From positions 1 through 54,426 of the forward strand of contig CACAYA010000006.1 in the NCBI GenBank assembly GCA_902536575.1: a stretch of DNA of 54,426 bases, written 5' to 3'. The position numbers and the translations under genes are program-made. The notes below the pieces were generated by a model. That model was given only the letters and a program-made list of their open reading frames with translations. It did no database searches and was not told where the DNA came from. This document shows, piece after piece, positions 29,344-39,498 of the stretch. The stretch is from an uncultured Pelagibacteraceae bacterium (GTDB taxonomy: Bacteria; Pseudomonadota; Alphaproteobacteria; Pelagibacterales; Pelagibacteraceae). The number at the start of each line of letters is the position of its first letter. The first letter of the stretch is position 1.

Positions 29344-29664
29344 ATGCCAGTCCAAAAAGCTAAATTTTCAATTGGGGACATTGTTAAACATAAACACTTT
29401 GAATTTAGGGGTGTGATTTATGATGTTGATTTTGAATTTAACAATTCAGAGGAATGGTATCAATCGATCCCAAAAAATGTAAGACCAAGAAAAGATCAGC
29501 CATTTTACCACTTACTTGCTGAAAATGATGAAATCACTTATGAAGCATATGTTTCAGAGCAAAACTTGCTTATGGACGACTCTGATGAGCCAATAAAACA
29601 CCCTTTAATTGAAGAAATTTTTTCAGGAAAAAAGGGTTCAAGCTACTTTAAGCTTTCAAATTAA
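29344..29664 (+). CDS. hspQ: Heat shock protein HspQ
   Basis: KFSIGDIVKHKHFEFRGVIYDVDFEFNN...RPRKDQPFYHLLAEN. Confidence 0.93.
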   Translation: MPVQKAKFSIGDIVKHKHFEFRGVIYDVDFEFNNSEEWYQSIPKNVRPRKDQPFYHLLAENDEITYEAYVSEQNLLMDDSDEPIKHPLIEEIFSGKKGSSYFKLSN

Positions 29665-29732
29665 GCATATCAATATTCCAACACATTTAGCTCAAATCTA
29701 GGCCATAAATATTCATTATATCTAATTTAGAT

Positions 29733-29797
29733 TCTGATCAAGGATGTAAAACGTTATATTTAGTCTTATTGTCTCCCCCTCGGCATCCTTGATCAGA
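29733..29797. repeat. Perfect 14-bp inverted repeat with 37-nt loop (candidate structured RNA or operator pair)
   Basis: TCTGATCAAGGATG (29733-29746) and CATCCTTGATCAGA (29784-29797), exact reverse complements; loop contains GTCTCCCCCTCGG. Confidence 0.85.
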
Positions 29798-29845
29798 TAA
29801 CTTTTTCATAATAGAAATTCCACAATTAATTATTAAATAATAGTT

Positions 29846-30553
29846 ATGTTTAAGATCTTTGAACCAAATAAAATTTTTCAAATAACTTCTAAAGCTCCAA
29901 AGTATATTTTATTTTTATTTGTTATTGTTTTAACAGTTGGTTTGACAGAGGCATTAATTTTGTCTCCAGAGGATTATAAACAAAGCGACGCAGTAAGAAT
30001 TATGTATGTTCATGTTCCATCAGCATGGATCTCACTTGGAATTTTTTCGTCGATTACTTTTTTATCGATAAGTGGTTTTATTTTTAAGAATAAAAATTTT
30101 TTCTTAATAGCAAAAAGTTTAGCACCATCTGGATTTGTTTTTAATATTATTGCTTTAGTTACAGGTGCGATTTGGGGCAAACCTACATGGGGAACTTGGT
30201 GGGCATGGGACGCTCGGATTACATCAATGTTAATTTTAGCATTATTTTTTGCTATGTATTTAATAGCTTGGAGAATTTATGAGAAAGAAGAAAAAGTTTT
30301 TAAGATTACTACCTTTATAACTATTGTCGGTATTATAAATGTTCCAATTACTAAATACTCTGTTGATTGGTGGAATACACTTCACCAGCCAGCATCAATT
30401 AATATTTTAACAAAAAGCTCAATACATTCTTCAATGCTTTTCCCGTTATTATTAATGACTGCGGCATTTGCTCTATTTTCGTTGTTAATTTTCTTAATGA
30501 AATATAATACAGAACTGATAAAAATTAAAAATAAAGGTTTAGATAGATTATGA
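29846..30553 (+). CDS. ccmC: Heme exporter permease CcmC
   Basis: MYVHVPSAWISLGIF, GAIWGKPTWGTWWAWDARITSMLIL, VPITKYSVDWWNTLHQPASI. Confidence 0.96.
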   Translation: MFKIFEPNKIFQITSKAPKYILFLFVIVLTVGLTEALILSPEDYKQSDAVRIMYVHVPSAWISLGIFSSITFLSISGFIFKNKNFFLIAKSLAPSGFVFNIIALVTGAIWGKPTWGTWWAWDARITSMLILALFFAMYLIAWRIYEKEEKVFKITTFITIVGIINVPITKYSVDWWNTLHQPASINILTKSSIHSSMLFPLLLMTAAFALFSLLIFLMKYNTELIKIKNKGLDRL

Positions 30554-30777
30554 TTAATGAATTACTTTTTATGAATGGATATGCAGTGTACGTAATGTCT
30601 GCTTTTGGCTTTACTCTTTTGAGTTTTTTAGGTTTGTATATGATTACGAAGCTACAATTTGTTAAAGAGCAAAGTAAATTTGTTGCTAAATTTGGGTCTT
30701 TAAATCCTAAGAAAGCTAATTCTGCAAAATCACAAAGAATCAATAAAGAAATTTTAGCTAACGCCACAAATAACTAA
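30550..30777 (+). CDS. ccmD: CcmD-like small membrane protein
   Basis: 75 aa single-TM protein between ccmC and ccmE; FLFMNGYAVYVMSAFGFTLL. Confidence 0.75.
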   Translation: MINELLFMNGYAVYVMSAFGFTLLSFLGLYMITKLQFVKEQSKFVAKFGSLNPKKANSAKSQRINKEILANATNN

Positions 30778-30787
30778 CTTTTGAACC

Positions 30788-31207
30788 ATGTATGGTCGCA
30801 AAGTTAAATTAAGATTTTTGTTTGTAACATTAATTTTAGTTACATTAATTTTAACAGTTTTTTTAATTTTAAAATCTTTAGAGGAAAATGTAGTTTTCTT
30901 TCAATCACCAACTGAAATTAAAACATTATCAGAATTAGATACAAATAAAATTAGAGTTGGTGGAATGGTTAAAAAAAATTCAATTAATGTAAATTCTGAT
31001 GAAGTTAACTTCATTATTACAGATTTTAAAAATGAAATAAATGTAAGTTATTCTGGTGCTGTCCCTAATCTCTTTGCTGAGGAAAAAGGGGTAGTTGCAG
31101 AAGGATTTTTAAAAGATAGAAATTTTTTTTCTGCCACTAAAATTTTAGCTAAGCATGATGAAAATTACATGCCACCAGAAGTAAAAGAAGCTTTGGAGGA
31201 GAAATAA
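30788..31207 (+). CDS. ccmE: Cytochrome c maturation heme chaperone CcmE
   Basis: [54 protein letters not shown] (heme-binding His). Confidence 0.95.
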   Translation: MYGRKVKLRFLFVTLILVTLILTVFLILKSLEENVVFFQSPTEIKTLSELDTNKIRVGGMVKKNSINVNSDEVNFIITDFKNEINVSYSGAVPNLFAEEKGVVAEGFLKDRNFFSATKILAKHDENYMPPEVKEALEEK

Positions 31208-31208
31208 A

Positions 31209-33083
31209 TTGATTTACAGTGTTGTTGGTCATTACTCACTTATCCTAGGTTTATGTGCCGGCTTAATTTTAATTTTTTTTTCAATTCAAAATTTTAAAAA
31301 CTCAAATCAATTAGACACTAAAATTTTATCGTTTTCGTTTTTACAATTTTTTTTTGTTTTAATTAGTTTTTTAGCTTTAATTATCTCTTTCGTTATTTCA
31401 GATTTTAGTAACGAAACTGTATTTAACAATTCACATACGACTAAACCGCTTTTTTATAAAATTAGTGGAACTTGGGGAAACCATGAGGGAAGCTTATTGC
31501 TATGGTTATTAGTTTTAACATTATTTATATTTATTTTTTTATTAAGAACTAAAAATCAACCTATTAGGTATAAAATTTTAACACTAGGTTTTCAGCAATT
31601 AATCATTATTGGTTTTTTCTTATTTCTCATTCAAACTTCAAACCCTTTTAATTATTTATTTCCAGCTCCAGATGAAGGCTTAGGATTAAATCCAATATTG
31701 CAGGATCCTGCATTAGCAATTCATCCACCAATTTTATATTTGGGGTATGTTGGCTCCTCTATAATTTTTTCATCTGCTTTAGCTGCAACGACTTTAAAAA
31801 TGGTTTCCTCAAGCTGGGCTATTCATATTAAAAAATGGGTTTTAATCTCCTGGATTTTTTTAACATTAGGTATTTTGCTTGGATCAATTTGGGCTTACTA
31901 TGAATTAGGTTGGGGAGGATTTTGGTTTTGGGATCCGGTAGAAAATGTATCCTTAATGCCTTGGCTAGCTTTGACAACTCTTTTACACTGTATTTTAGTA
32001 CTTGAGCGAAAAGAAATCTTAACCTCATGGGTGATTATATTATCTATTGCTACTTTCACTTTAAGTATGTGTGGAACTTTTTTAGTAAGATCTGGGATTC
32101 TAAATTCAGTTCACACATTTGCCAATGATCCAGAGAGGGGTTTATTTATTCTAATATTCTTATTTGCTTTAATCTTTTTGTCTTTATTTATTTTTTTCTT
32201 TTTTCATCAAACTAGCAAGAATAATTCGTCTAATTTTTTTTGGTTAAGTAAAGAAACTTCAATTTTAGTAAATAACTGGTTTATGATGTACTTTCTGTCA
32301 GTTGTATTAATTGGTACAGTTTATCCTATTTTTTTAGACGTAATATCCTCTCAGAAAATATCTGTGGGGCCGCCATTTTATCACAAATTGATTGCTCCAT
32401 TTTTAATTCCTTTTTTATTTGCGATGGCAATTGGGCCAAGATTAAAATGGATAAGATCTGATTTAAAAGATAAATTCTATCTAATTTCTTTATTAATTAT
32501 CTCTATTTTAATGTCTTTTTTTATCATCAAAAATTTTAATATAAATATTCTTATTAATTCCATCCTAATCTTCAGTGCTCTTTATTTATTTTTTATTACA
32601 TTGAGAGATTTTTTTATTAAGAAATACAAAAATTTTGCTCAAAACACTGCTCATTTTGGATTTAGTTTATTGATTTTAAGTATTCTATTTAACAATTTAT
32701 TTTCAAGTGAAATAATAACTAATTTAAAAGTAGGTGAAACCTATGATAATTCAAAAACAAAAATAGTTTTTGAAAGTATCAATCAAAAAAAAGAGAAAAA
32801 TTATAAATCTATAATTGCTAATTTTAATATTACTAATTCCGAAGGTATAAACAATAAATTATCACCAGAATTAAGAATATATAATCAGCCCAATATCACA
32901 ACTAGTGAGGCAGATATTAAAACTACATTAATGAAGGATAAATTTATTGTAATTAATCTTGTTCAAAACCAAGATTATTTCAACGTAAGATATCAAGTTA
33001 AACCTTTTATGTTGTGGATATGGCTATCAGTTGTCGTGATAAGCCTGGGTGGTTTAGTTAGTTTTTTACAAAAAAGAATATGA
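31209..33083 (+). CDS. ccmF: Heme lyase CcmF
   Basis: TWGNHEGSLLLWLL, HPPILYLGYVG, WAYYELGWGGFWFWDPVENVSLMPWL, CGTFLVRSGILNSVHTFA. Confidence 0.97.
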   Translation: MIYSVVGHYSLILGLCAGLILIFFSIQNFKNSNQLDTKILSFSFLQFFFVLISFLALIISFVISDFSNETVFNNSHTTKPLFYKISGTWGNHEGSLLLWLLVLTLFIFIFLLRTKNQPIRYKILTLGFQQLIIIGFFLFLIQTSNPFNYLFPAPDEGLGLNPILQDPALAIHPPILYLGYVGSSIIFSSALAATTLKMVSSSWAIHIKKWVLISWIFLTLGILLGSIWAYYELGWGGFWFWDPVENVSLMPWLALTTLLHCILVLERKEILTSWVIILSIATFTLSMCGTFLVRSGILNSVHTFANDPERGLFILIFLFALIFLSLFIFFFFHQTSKNNSSNFFWLSKETSILVNNWFMMYFLSVVLIGTVYPIFLDVISSQKISVGPPFYHKLIAPFLIPFLFAMAIGPRLKWIRSDLKDKFYLISLLIISILMSFFIIKNFNINILINSILIFSALYLFFITLRDFFIKKYKNFAQNTAHFGFSLLILSILFNNLFSSEIITNLKVGETYDNSKTKIVFESINQKKEKNYKSIIANFNITNSEGINNKLSPELRIYNQPNITTSEADIKTTLMKDKFIVINLVQNQDYFNVRYQVKPFMLWIWLSVVVISLGGLVSFLQKRI

Positions 33084-33598
33084 AAAAAAAATTAATTCCG
33101 TATTCAATAATATTTATATTTTTAATTATTTTTGTAGTTTTTTATAAAAGTTTAAAAGATACAAATATTTATACACCAGAGACGAAGATCAATAATGATA
33201 TCCCAATTTTCTCAGCTGATCTTCTGCTTTTAAACGAAAATTTAACTTCAAATAAAATTTTTGAATTAGATAAGTTTTATTTATTAAACTTTTGGGCTTC
33301 TTGGTGCGTTCCATGTAGAGATGAACACTCAATATTAATGAAATTAAGTAAAAATAATAAATTAACTATTATTGGCATGAATTATAAAGATAATAAAAAA
33401 AATGCTAAAAACTTTTTGTACGAATTAGGAAATCCTTATGAAAAAATTATTGTAGATAAAAATGGGACAAATTCAATCGAATGGGGAGCTTTTGGCGTAC
33501 CTGAAACTTTTATAATTTATAATAACAAAATAATTAAAAAATATATTGGACCTCTTAATCAGGAGTTAATGATAGAAATAAAAAAAATAATAAAATGA
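33080..33598 (+). CDS. Thiol:disulfide oxidoreductase CcmG/DsbE
   Basis: LLNFWASWCVPCRDEHSILMKL, GAFGVPETFII. Confidence 0.95.
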   Translation: MKKKLIPYSIIFIFLIIFVVFYKSLKDTNIYTPETKINNDIPIFSADLLLLNENLTSNKIFELDKFYLLNFWASWCVPCRDEHSILMKLSKNNKLTIIGMNYKDNKKNAKNFLYELGNPYEKIIVDKNGTNSIEWGAFGVPETFIIYNNKIIKKYIGPLNQELMIEIKKIIK

Positions 33599-33957
33599 AA
33601 ATATTTAAAAATTTCATAATTATTCTTATCTTACTGACTTTTAATAATCTTCATGCTAATGAAAATAACGAAAGAAATGAAATAACTAAAAATCTTAGAT
33701 GCTTGATTTGTCAAGGACAATCAGTTTATGACTCAGACTCTGATTTTGCTAATAGTATGAAAATTTTAGTAGATAAAAAATTAGACGAAGGCTTAACAAA
33801 GAAAGAAATATATATTTATTTTAAAGAAAAATATGGTGATTGGATTTTGTATGATCCTGGACTCAATAAAAATACCTATTTACTATGGTTATTGCCAATA
33901 TTTATATTTCTATTTGGAGGTGCAATAATTATTAAAAGTTTTATACTTAAGAAATAA
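33595..33957 (+). CDS. ccmH: Cytochrome c maturation protein CcmH
   Basis: LRCLICQGQSVYDSDSDFA (LRCxxCQ), FKEKYGDWILYDP. Confidence 0.95.
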   Translation: MKIFKNFIIILILLTFNNLHANENNERNEITKNLRCLICQGQSVYDSDSDFANSMKILVDKKLDEGLTKKEIYIYFKEKYGDWILYDPGLNKNTYLLWLLPIFIFLFGGAIIIKSFILKK

Positions 33958-33970
33958 TTATTTATCAGCT

Positions 33971-34483
33971 ATGAATTTTAAAAATTTTTTAACAACATTA
34001 TTTTTGGTTCTTTTCGCTTTTTCAATAACAGCTGAAGAATTAGAAAGAAAAAGTCAAAATACTGAGTTTAGTGTATATACAGGTATGTTTGATTTTAGTG
34101 ACGATGGAAAAAAATCAACTTTGTTAGGGTTTCAGCATCAAAATGAGGATTTAAACAGGAATACATTTTTAGGAAATCTTTCACCCATAACTGGAGCTTT
34201 AATTACAGCAGATGCTGCAAGTTATCTGTATACTGGTGTTCAAGCCCAATATAAGTTAGGAGCGCTAAATATTACTCCAAGTTTTACCCCAGGTCTGTAC
34301 TTTGAGGGTGATGGTAAAGATCTAGGACACTTGATTGAATTTAAAAGTGAATTACAATTTTCACTAGATTTATCAAATACAAGTGAATTAGGTTTGTCCT
34401 ATAATCATATATCTAATGCTAGTTTAGGAGACAAAAATCCTGGGGCAAATAGTTATATGTTTAATTTCTTCAAAAACTTCTAA
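33971..34483 (+). CDS. Acyloxyacyl hydrolase / lipid A 3-O-deacylase (PagL-like) outer membrane protein
   Basis: Signal peptide; beta-barrel-like alternation; C-terminal LSYNHISNASLGDKNPGANSYMFNF matching PagL catalytic His-Ser motif. Confidence 0.8.
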   Translation: MNFKNFLTTLFLVLFAFSITAEELERKSQNTEFSVYTGMFDFSDDGKKSTLLGFQHQNEDLNRNTFLGNLSPITGALITADAASYLYTGVQAQYKLGALNITPSFTPGLYFEGDGKDLGHLIEFKSELQFSLDLSNTSELGLSYNHISNASLGDKNPGANSYMFNFFKNF

Positions 34484-34491
34484 TAGATCGT

Positions 34492-35643
34492 ATGAATTTA
34501 AAAGATTGTCATAATTTTGCAGATTTCAGGAAACTCGCACAAAAGAAACTACCGTCTCCGATCTTTCATTATATAGATGGTGCAGCGGATGACGAAATTA
34601 CCTATGCAAGGAATACAAGTGCGTTTGATGATGTTGATTTAGTTCCTAATGTTTTAAGAGGTGTTGAAAACGTTGATTTATCTACCACAATATTTGGAAA
34701 AAAATTAGATCTACCTTTTTATTTATCGCCCACTGCTTTACAAAGATTATTTCACTATGATGGTGAAAGAGCCGTAGGTAAGGCTGCTAAAAAATACAAC
34801 ACAATGTTTGGAGTATCAGCTTTAGCTACAGTAAGTGTGGAGGAAATTTCCTCATTGGTTGATACACCAAAAATGTTTCAGTTTTATTTTCATAAAGACA
34901 GAGGACTGAATGATTCATGTTTAGAGCGAGCAAAAGCAGCTAAATTTGATGTTATGGCTTTAACAGTTGATACAATAACTGGAGGAAATAGAGAAAGAGA
35001 TTTGAGAACTGGGTTTACGTCACCGCCTAAATTAACATTATCGAGTTTATTTAGTTTTGCTACAAAGCCAATGTGGGGAATAAATTATTTAACTAAAGGT
35101 AAGTTTGAATTACCTCATCTTCAAGATTTTGTAAAAGAGGGAACCAGTACCAACTCATCAATTGGAAACTATTTTTCTACAATGCTAGATCAATCTATGA
35201 ATTGGAAAGATGCTGAAGAACTTTGTTCTAAATGGGGCGGTCATTTTGCATTAAAAGGTGTAATGAGTGTTGAAGATGCCAAGAGAGCTGTAGATATTGG
35301 ATGTACAGGAATAATGGTTTCAAATCACGGTGGAAGACAACTAGATGGATCAAGATCCCCTTTTGATCAGCTTGCTGAAATTGTTGATGCTGTCGGTGAT
35401 AAGCTCGATGTAATCTGTGAAGGTGGAATTCATAGAGGAACGCATATGCTTAAAGCATTATCTTTAGGTGCAAAAGCATGTTCTGGTGGAAGACTATATT
35501 TATATGCCTTAGCAGCAGCTGGACAAGCAGGTGTTGAAAGAGCTTTAGAGAAGTATAAATCTGAATTAGTAAGAGATATGAAGTTAATGGGTTGTACTAA
35601 AATAAGTGATTTAAATAGAAGTAATTTACGATTTAGAACATAG
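34492..35643 (+). CDS. FMN-dependent alpha-hydroxy-acid oxidase (copy 1)
   Basis: FHYIDGAADDEIT, MALTVDTITGGNRERDLRTG, IMVSNHGGRQLDGSRSPFDQL, EGGIHRGTHMLKAL. Confidence 0.93.
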   Translation: MNLKDCHNFADFRKLAQKKLPSPIFHYIDGAADDEITYARNTSAFDDVDLVPNVLRGVENVDLSTTIFGKKLDLPFYLSPTALQRLFHYDGERAVGKAAKKYNTMFGVSALATVSVEEISSLVDTPKMFQFYFHKDRGLNDSCLERAKAAKFDVMALTVDTITGGNRERDLRTGFTSPPKLTLSSLFSFATKPMWGINYLTKGKFELPHLQDFVKEGTSTNSSIGNYFSTMLDQSMNWKDAEELCSKWGGHFALKGVMSVEDAKRAVDIGCTGIMVSNHGGRQLDGSRSPFDQLAEIVDAVGDKLDVICEGGIHRGTHMLKALSLGAKACSGGRLYLYALAAAGQAGVERALEKYKSELVRDMKLMGCTKISDLNRSNLRFRT

Positions 35644-35648
35644 TAATC

Positions 35649-36800
35649 ATGAACATAAGTGATTGTTATAACTTTGAAGATTTTAGAAAATTAGCAAAAA
35701 AAAAATTACCAGCTCCTATTTTTCACTACATTGATGGCGGATCAGACGATGAGGTAACTCTAAACAGAAACACAAACGCTTTCAATGATTGTGATCTTGT
35801 TCCAAGCATATTAGCAAGTGTTGGAGAGCCTGATTTATCGACAACTGTATTTGGTAGAAAAATTGATATGCCTCTTTTTCTGTCACCGACAGCGATGCAA
35901 AGTTTGTACACACCTGAAGGAGATAAAGCTTCAGCAAGAGCTGCCGAGAAATTTGGAACAATGTATAGCATGTCTACTATGGCATCGTTTTCAATTGAAG
36001 AGATAGCTAATATTTCAAGTGGTCCAAAACTTTTTCAATTATATGTTCATAAAGATCAATCTATAACTGATGATTTAATTGATAGATGTAGAAGAGCAAA
36101 TTTTGACGGACTTTGTCTGACGGTGGACACTCTTGTTGCAGGAAACAGAGAAAGAGATCATAGAACTGGGTTTACCACACCCCCTAAATTTACGCTGGAA
36201 AGCTTATTAAGTTTTGCAATGCGTCCTGAATGGGTTTTTAAATATTTAACAAATAAAAAATTTGAGTTAGCTAATATCAAACACAAAACAGACAAGGGTA
36301 CAAACATCGCGAAGTCTGTAATAGATTATATCAATGAACAATATGATCCTAAAATGAATTGGAAAGATGCAGAATATTGTATCAAAAGATGGAACGGACC
36401 TTTTGCCCTGAAAGGAGTGATGTCGGTTGAAGACGCGAAAAAAGCAATTGATATAGGTTGCACAGCGATAATGATTTCTAATCATGGAGGAAGACAATTA
36501 GATGGTTCAAGATCTCCTTTTGATCAAGTGAAAGCAATTTCAGATGCAGTTGGTGATAAATTAGAAATAATACTTGATGGCGGTATTAGAAGAGGAACGC
36601 ATGTTCTCAAAGCCCTAGCTGCAGGGGCAACAGCATGTAGTTTTGGTAAAGCATTTCTTTTTAGTCTAGGAGCTGGAGGTCAAAAAGGAGTTGAAAGATT
36701 GTTGGATAATATGCAAAAAGAAATTAGAAGAAATATGATTTTAATGGGATGCAAAAAAATTGAAGACCTAGATGCGTCAAAAATAATTTACCGCAACTAA
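35649..36800 (+). CDS. FMN-dependent alpha-hydroxy-acid oxidase (copy 2, tandem paralog)
   Basis: FHYIDGGSDDEVT, LTVDTLVAGNRERDHRTG, IMISNHGGRQLDGSRSPFDQV, DGGIRRGTHVLKAL. Confidence 0.94.
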   Translation: MNISDCYNFEDFRKLAKKKLPAPIFHYIDGGSDDEVTLNRNTNAFNDCDLVPSILASVGEPDLSTTVFGRKIDMPLFLSPTAMQSLYTPEGDKASARAAEKFGTMYSMSTMASFSIEEIANISSGPKLFQLYVHKDQSITDDLIDRCRRANFDGLCLTVDTLVAGNRERDHRTGFTTPPKFTLESLLSFAMRPEWVFKYLTNKKFELANIKHKTDKGTNIAKSVIDYINEQYDPKMNWKDAEYCIKRWNGPFALKGVMSVEDAKKAIDIGCTAIMISNHGGRQLDGSRSPFDQVKAISDAVGDKLEIILDGGIRRGTHVLKALAAGATACSFGKAFLFSLGAGGQKGVERLLDNMQKEIRRNMILMGCKKIEDLDASKIIYRN

Positions 36801-36905
36801 TCAATAAGTAATTATTAAGATTATCGCAAATACTTAAAACAAATTATTTAAAATTCATGAATAGACATTGGACTACTTTTCGTCTAGGTTTTCACTTTTA
36901 AAATT

Positions 36906-38072
36906 ATGAAACTTGCAAAAAACTTAGAAAATTTAGGAACCGAATCTGCTTTTAGTGTCTTAGCAGAAGCCAAAGCTTTAGAGGCGAAAGGTAATTCAAT
37001 GATTCATTTAGGTTTAGGTCAGCCAGACTTTAAAACGCCGAAGCACGTTGTTGAGGCTGCAAAAAAAGCATTAGATGATGGACATCACGGATATGTAATG
37101 TCTAACGGAATTCCAGAATGTAGAGAAGCTGTAACAAGATGGATTAAAAAACAATATGACGCTAACATTGATCCTGAAAGAATTTTAATTATGCCTGGTG
37201 GAAAGCCTACGATGAGCTATGCCATTCAATGTTTTGGAGAACCAGGAGCAGAAATAATTCATCCTACACCTGCGTTTCCGATTTATGAATCAATGATAAA
37301 TTATACAGGTTCTACACCTGTTCCATACGATCTTACTGAAGATAAAGATCTTAAATTTGATCCAGATAAAATATTATCTTTAATCACTGATAAAACTAGA
37401 TTGTTAATTTTAATTAACCCAAATAATCCAACAGGCAGTTTTGTTGAGAAACCAGTAGTAGATTATTTTGCAAAAGAATTAGAAAAACACCCACACGTTA
37501 CTATTTTAAGTGATGAAATTTATAGTAGACAAATTTTTGATTACAAAGAAATGCCATCTTTTTTTCATTATGAAGCATTAAAGGATAGGTTAATAGTTTT
37601 AGAAGGATGGAGCAAAGCTTACTCAATGACTGGTTGGAGACTAGGATGGAGTTATTGGCCTAAAGAAATGATACCACATGTAAATAAATTATTAATAAAT
37701 AGTGTGTCTTGTGTAAATGCAGCTGCACAATATGCGGGTATTGCTGCATTAGATGGTCCAGATGACTCAATCAAAGACATGCTTGATAAATTTACATTAA
37801 GAAGAAATCTAATCCATAAAGGGTTAAATGATTTGCCTGGAATTGAATGTAGTTTACCTGGTGGTGCTTTTTATGCTTTCCCAAAAGTAATAGGTACAGG
37901 TATGAATGGTTCTGAATTTTGTAAAAAAGCTATGCACGAAGCAGGAGTTGCAATTGTTCCAGGAACAGCTTTTGGCAAAACTTGCCAAGATTATGTAAGA
38001 TTTAGCTTTGCCGCATCTAGAGACAATATACAGCAAGCGTTAGAAAATATAGGTAAGATGCTTTCTAAATAA
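36906..38072 (+). CDS. PLP-dependent class I/II aminotransferase
   Basis: IHLGLGQPDFKTPKHVVEAAKKAL, LILINPNNPTGSF, ILSDEIYSRQIF, EGWSKAYSMTGWRLGW. Confidence 0.95.
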   Translation: MKLAKNLENLGTESAFSVLAEAKALEAKGNSMIHLGLGQPDFKTPKHVVEAAKKALDDGHHGYVMSNGIPECREAVTRWIKKQYDANIDPERILIMPGGKPTMSYAIQCFGEPGAEIIHPTPAFPIYESMINYTGSTPVPYDLTEDKDLKFDPDKILSLITDKTRLLILINPNNPTGSFVEKPVVDYFAKELEKHPHVTILSDEIYSRQIFDYKEMPSFFHYEALKDRLIVLEGWSKAYSMTGWRLGWSYWPKEMIPHVNKLLINSVSCVNAAAQYAGIAALDGPDDSIKDMLDKFTLRRNLIHKGLNDLPGIECSLPGGAFYAFPKVIGTGMNGSEFCKKAMHEAGVAIVPGTAFGKTCQDYVRFSFAASRDNIQQALENIGKMLSK

Positions 38073-38116
38073 GCTGTATTTTTTTATTTTTTTTAATATT
38101 ATTAATACTTAGAATT

Positions 38117-39490
38117 ATGAACCAACAAGTTGAAACAGAATTAAAAAGTCTATTAAACAGTAGATATTCAACGTCAGAGTCTGCTCGTGGGAATTATGCG
38201 AGAGGAGAAGATACTTACGATCCAATTTTATCAAAAGCTGTAGTTTTTCCAGAAACTAATGAAGAGGTATCAAAAATACTAAAACTTTGTAATGAACATA
38301 AAGTTCCGGTAGTTCCATATGGAACAGGTACATCTTTAGAGGGCAATGTTGTAGGAAATGAAAATGGTATAACTATCTGCTTAGAGAAAATGAATAAAAT
38401 TTTAAGTGTAAATACTGAAGATTTTGATTGCAGGGTTCAGGCATGCGTAACAAGAGAACAGTTAAATGAACATTTAAGAGAAGACGGCGTTTTTTTTCCT
38501 ATAGATCCAGGAGCAAACGCTGCTTTAGGTGGTATGGCTTCAACTTCTGCTTCGGGAACAATGGCAGTAAAATATGGGACCATGAAAACAGTTATTTCTG
38601 GTCTAACCGTAGTATTGCCAAATGGAGACATTATAAACACAGGCGGTAGAACTAAAAAAACTTCAGCAGGGTATAATTTAACAAATTTATTTATTGGATC
38701 GGAAGGAACTCTTGGTATTATTACTGAAGTTCACTTAAGACTATCTCCAATACCAGAAAGTATTATGAGTGCGGTGTGTCATTTCCCTTCATTAGAGGAC
38801 GCAGTAATGACTGCACAACAGGTTATTCAGTATGGTGTTCCAATTGCAAGAATTGAAATGCTTAATGCAGATCAGATGGGAATTTCTATAAATTATTCTA
38901 AATTAAAAGACATTGAGGCAGTACCAACTTTATTTTTTGAATTTCATGGATCTGAGTCGTCGAATAAAGAGAATATCAACATAGTAGAAGAATTATCAAA
39001 AGAAAATAACGGAAGCTCATTTAAATGGGCAAAAGACTTAGAGGATAGAAACAAACTTTGGCAAGCAAGATGGGATGTATATTATTCTGTTAAAGCTTTG
39101 AACGATAATGGAAGAGTTTATTCAACTGACGTTTGTGTTCCAATTTCAAAAATAACTGAATGTGTAAAATTTGCAGAGGAAAAAGCAAAAGAATTCGGAG
39201 TTAGAGCACCAATGGTAGGACATATGGGGGATGGCAATTTCCATGTTGTATTACCTTACGATCCTACAAAAAAAGAAATGTACAACCAGCTTAGAGCATT
39301 TAATGGTACTTTAATTAGAAAAGCTTTAGAGCTTGAAGGAACAATTACAGGTGAACATGGAGTGGGACTTCACAAAAAAGAATATTTACTTGAACAGCAC
39401 CCTGACAGCATCCCAGTTATGAAATCAATTAAAAAAACATTAGATCCGAATAATATAATGAATCCTGGAAAAATTTTTGATTTAAACTAA
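38117..39490 (+). CDS. FAD-binding oxidase (GlcD / D-lactate dehydrogenase type)
   Basis: VVPYGTGTSLEGNVVG, PIDPGANAALGGMASTSASGTMAVKYG, GSEGTLGIITEVHLRL, GHMGDGNFHV, GEHGVGLHKKEYL, LDPNNIMNPGKIF. Confidence 0.95.
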   Translation: MNQQVETELKSLLNSRYSTSESARGNYARGEDTYDPILSKAVVFPETNEEVSKILKLCNEHKVPVVPYGTGTSLEGNVVGNENGITICLEKMNKILSVNTEDFDCRVQACVTREQLNEHLREDGVFFPIDPGANAALGGMASTSASGTMAVKYGTMKTVISGLTVVLPNGDIINTGGRTKKTSAGYNLTNLFIGSEGTLGIITEVHLRLSPIPESIMSAVCHFPSLEDAVMTAQQVIQYGVPIARIEMLNADQMGISINYSKLKDIEAVPTLFFEFHGSESSNKENINIVEELSKENNGSSFKWAKDLEDRNKLWQARWDVYYSVKALNDNGRVYSTDVCVPISKITECVKFAEEKAKEFGVRAPMVGHMGDGNFHVVLPYDPTKKEMYNQLRAFNGTLIRKALELEGTITGEHGVGLHKKEYLLEQHPDSIPVMKSIKKTLDPNNIMNPGKIFDLN

Positions 39491-39498
39491 TCTTCAAC

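Noticed and set aside
29665-29845. hspQ-ccmC spacer hairpin as SRP RNA, 6S RNA or tmRNA
   Set aside because: None of the diagnostic conserved sequences of those RNAs are visible; left as an unassigned structure.
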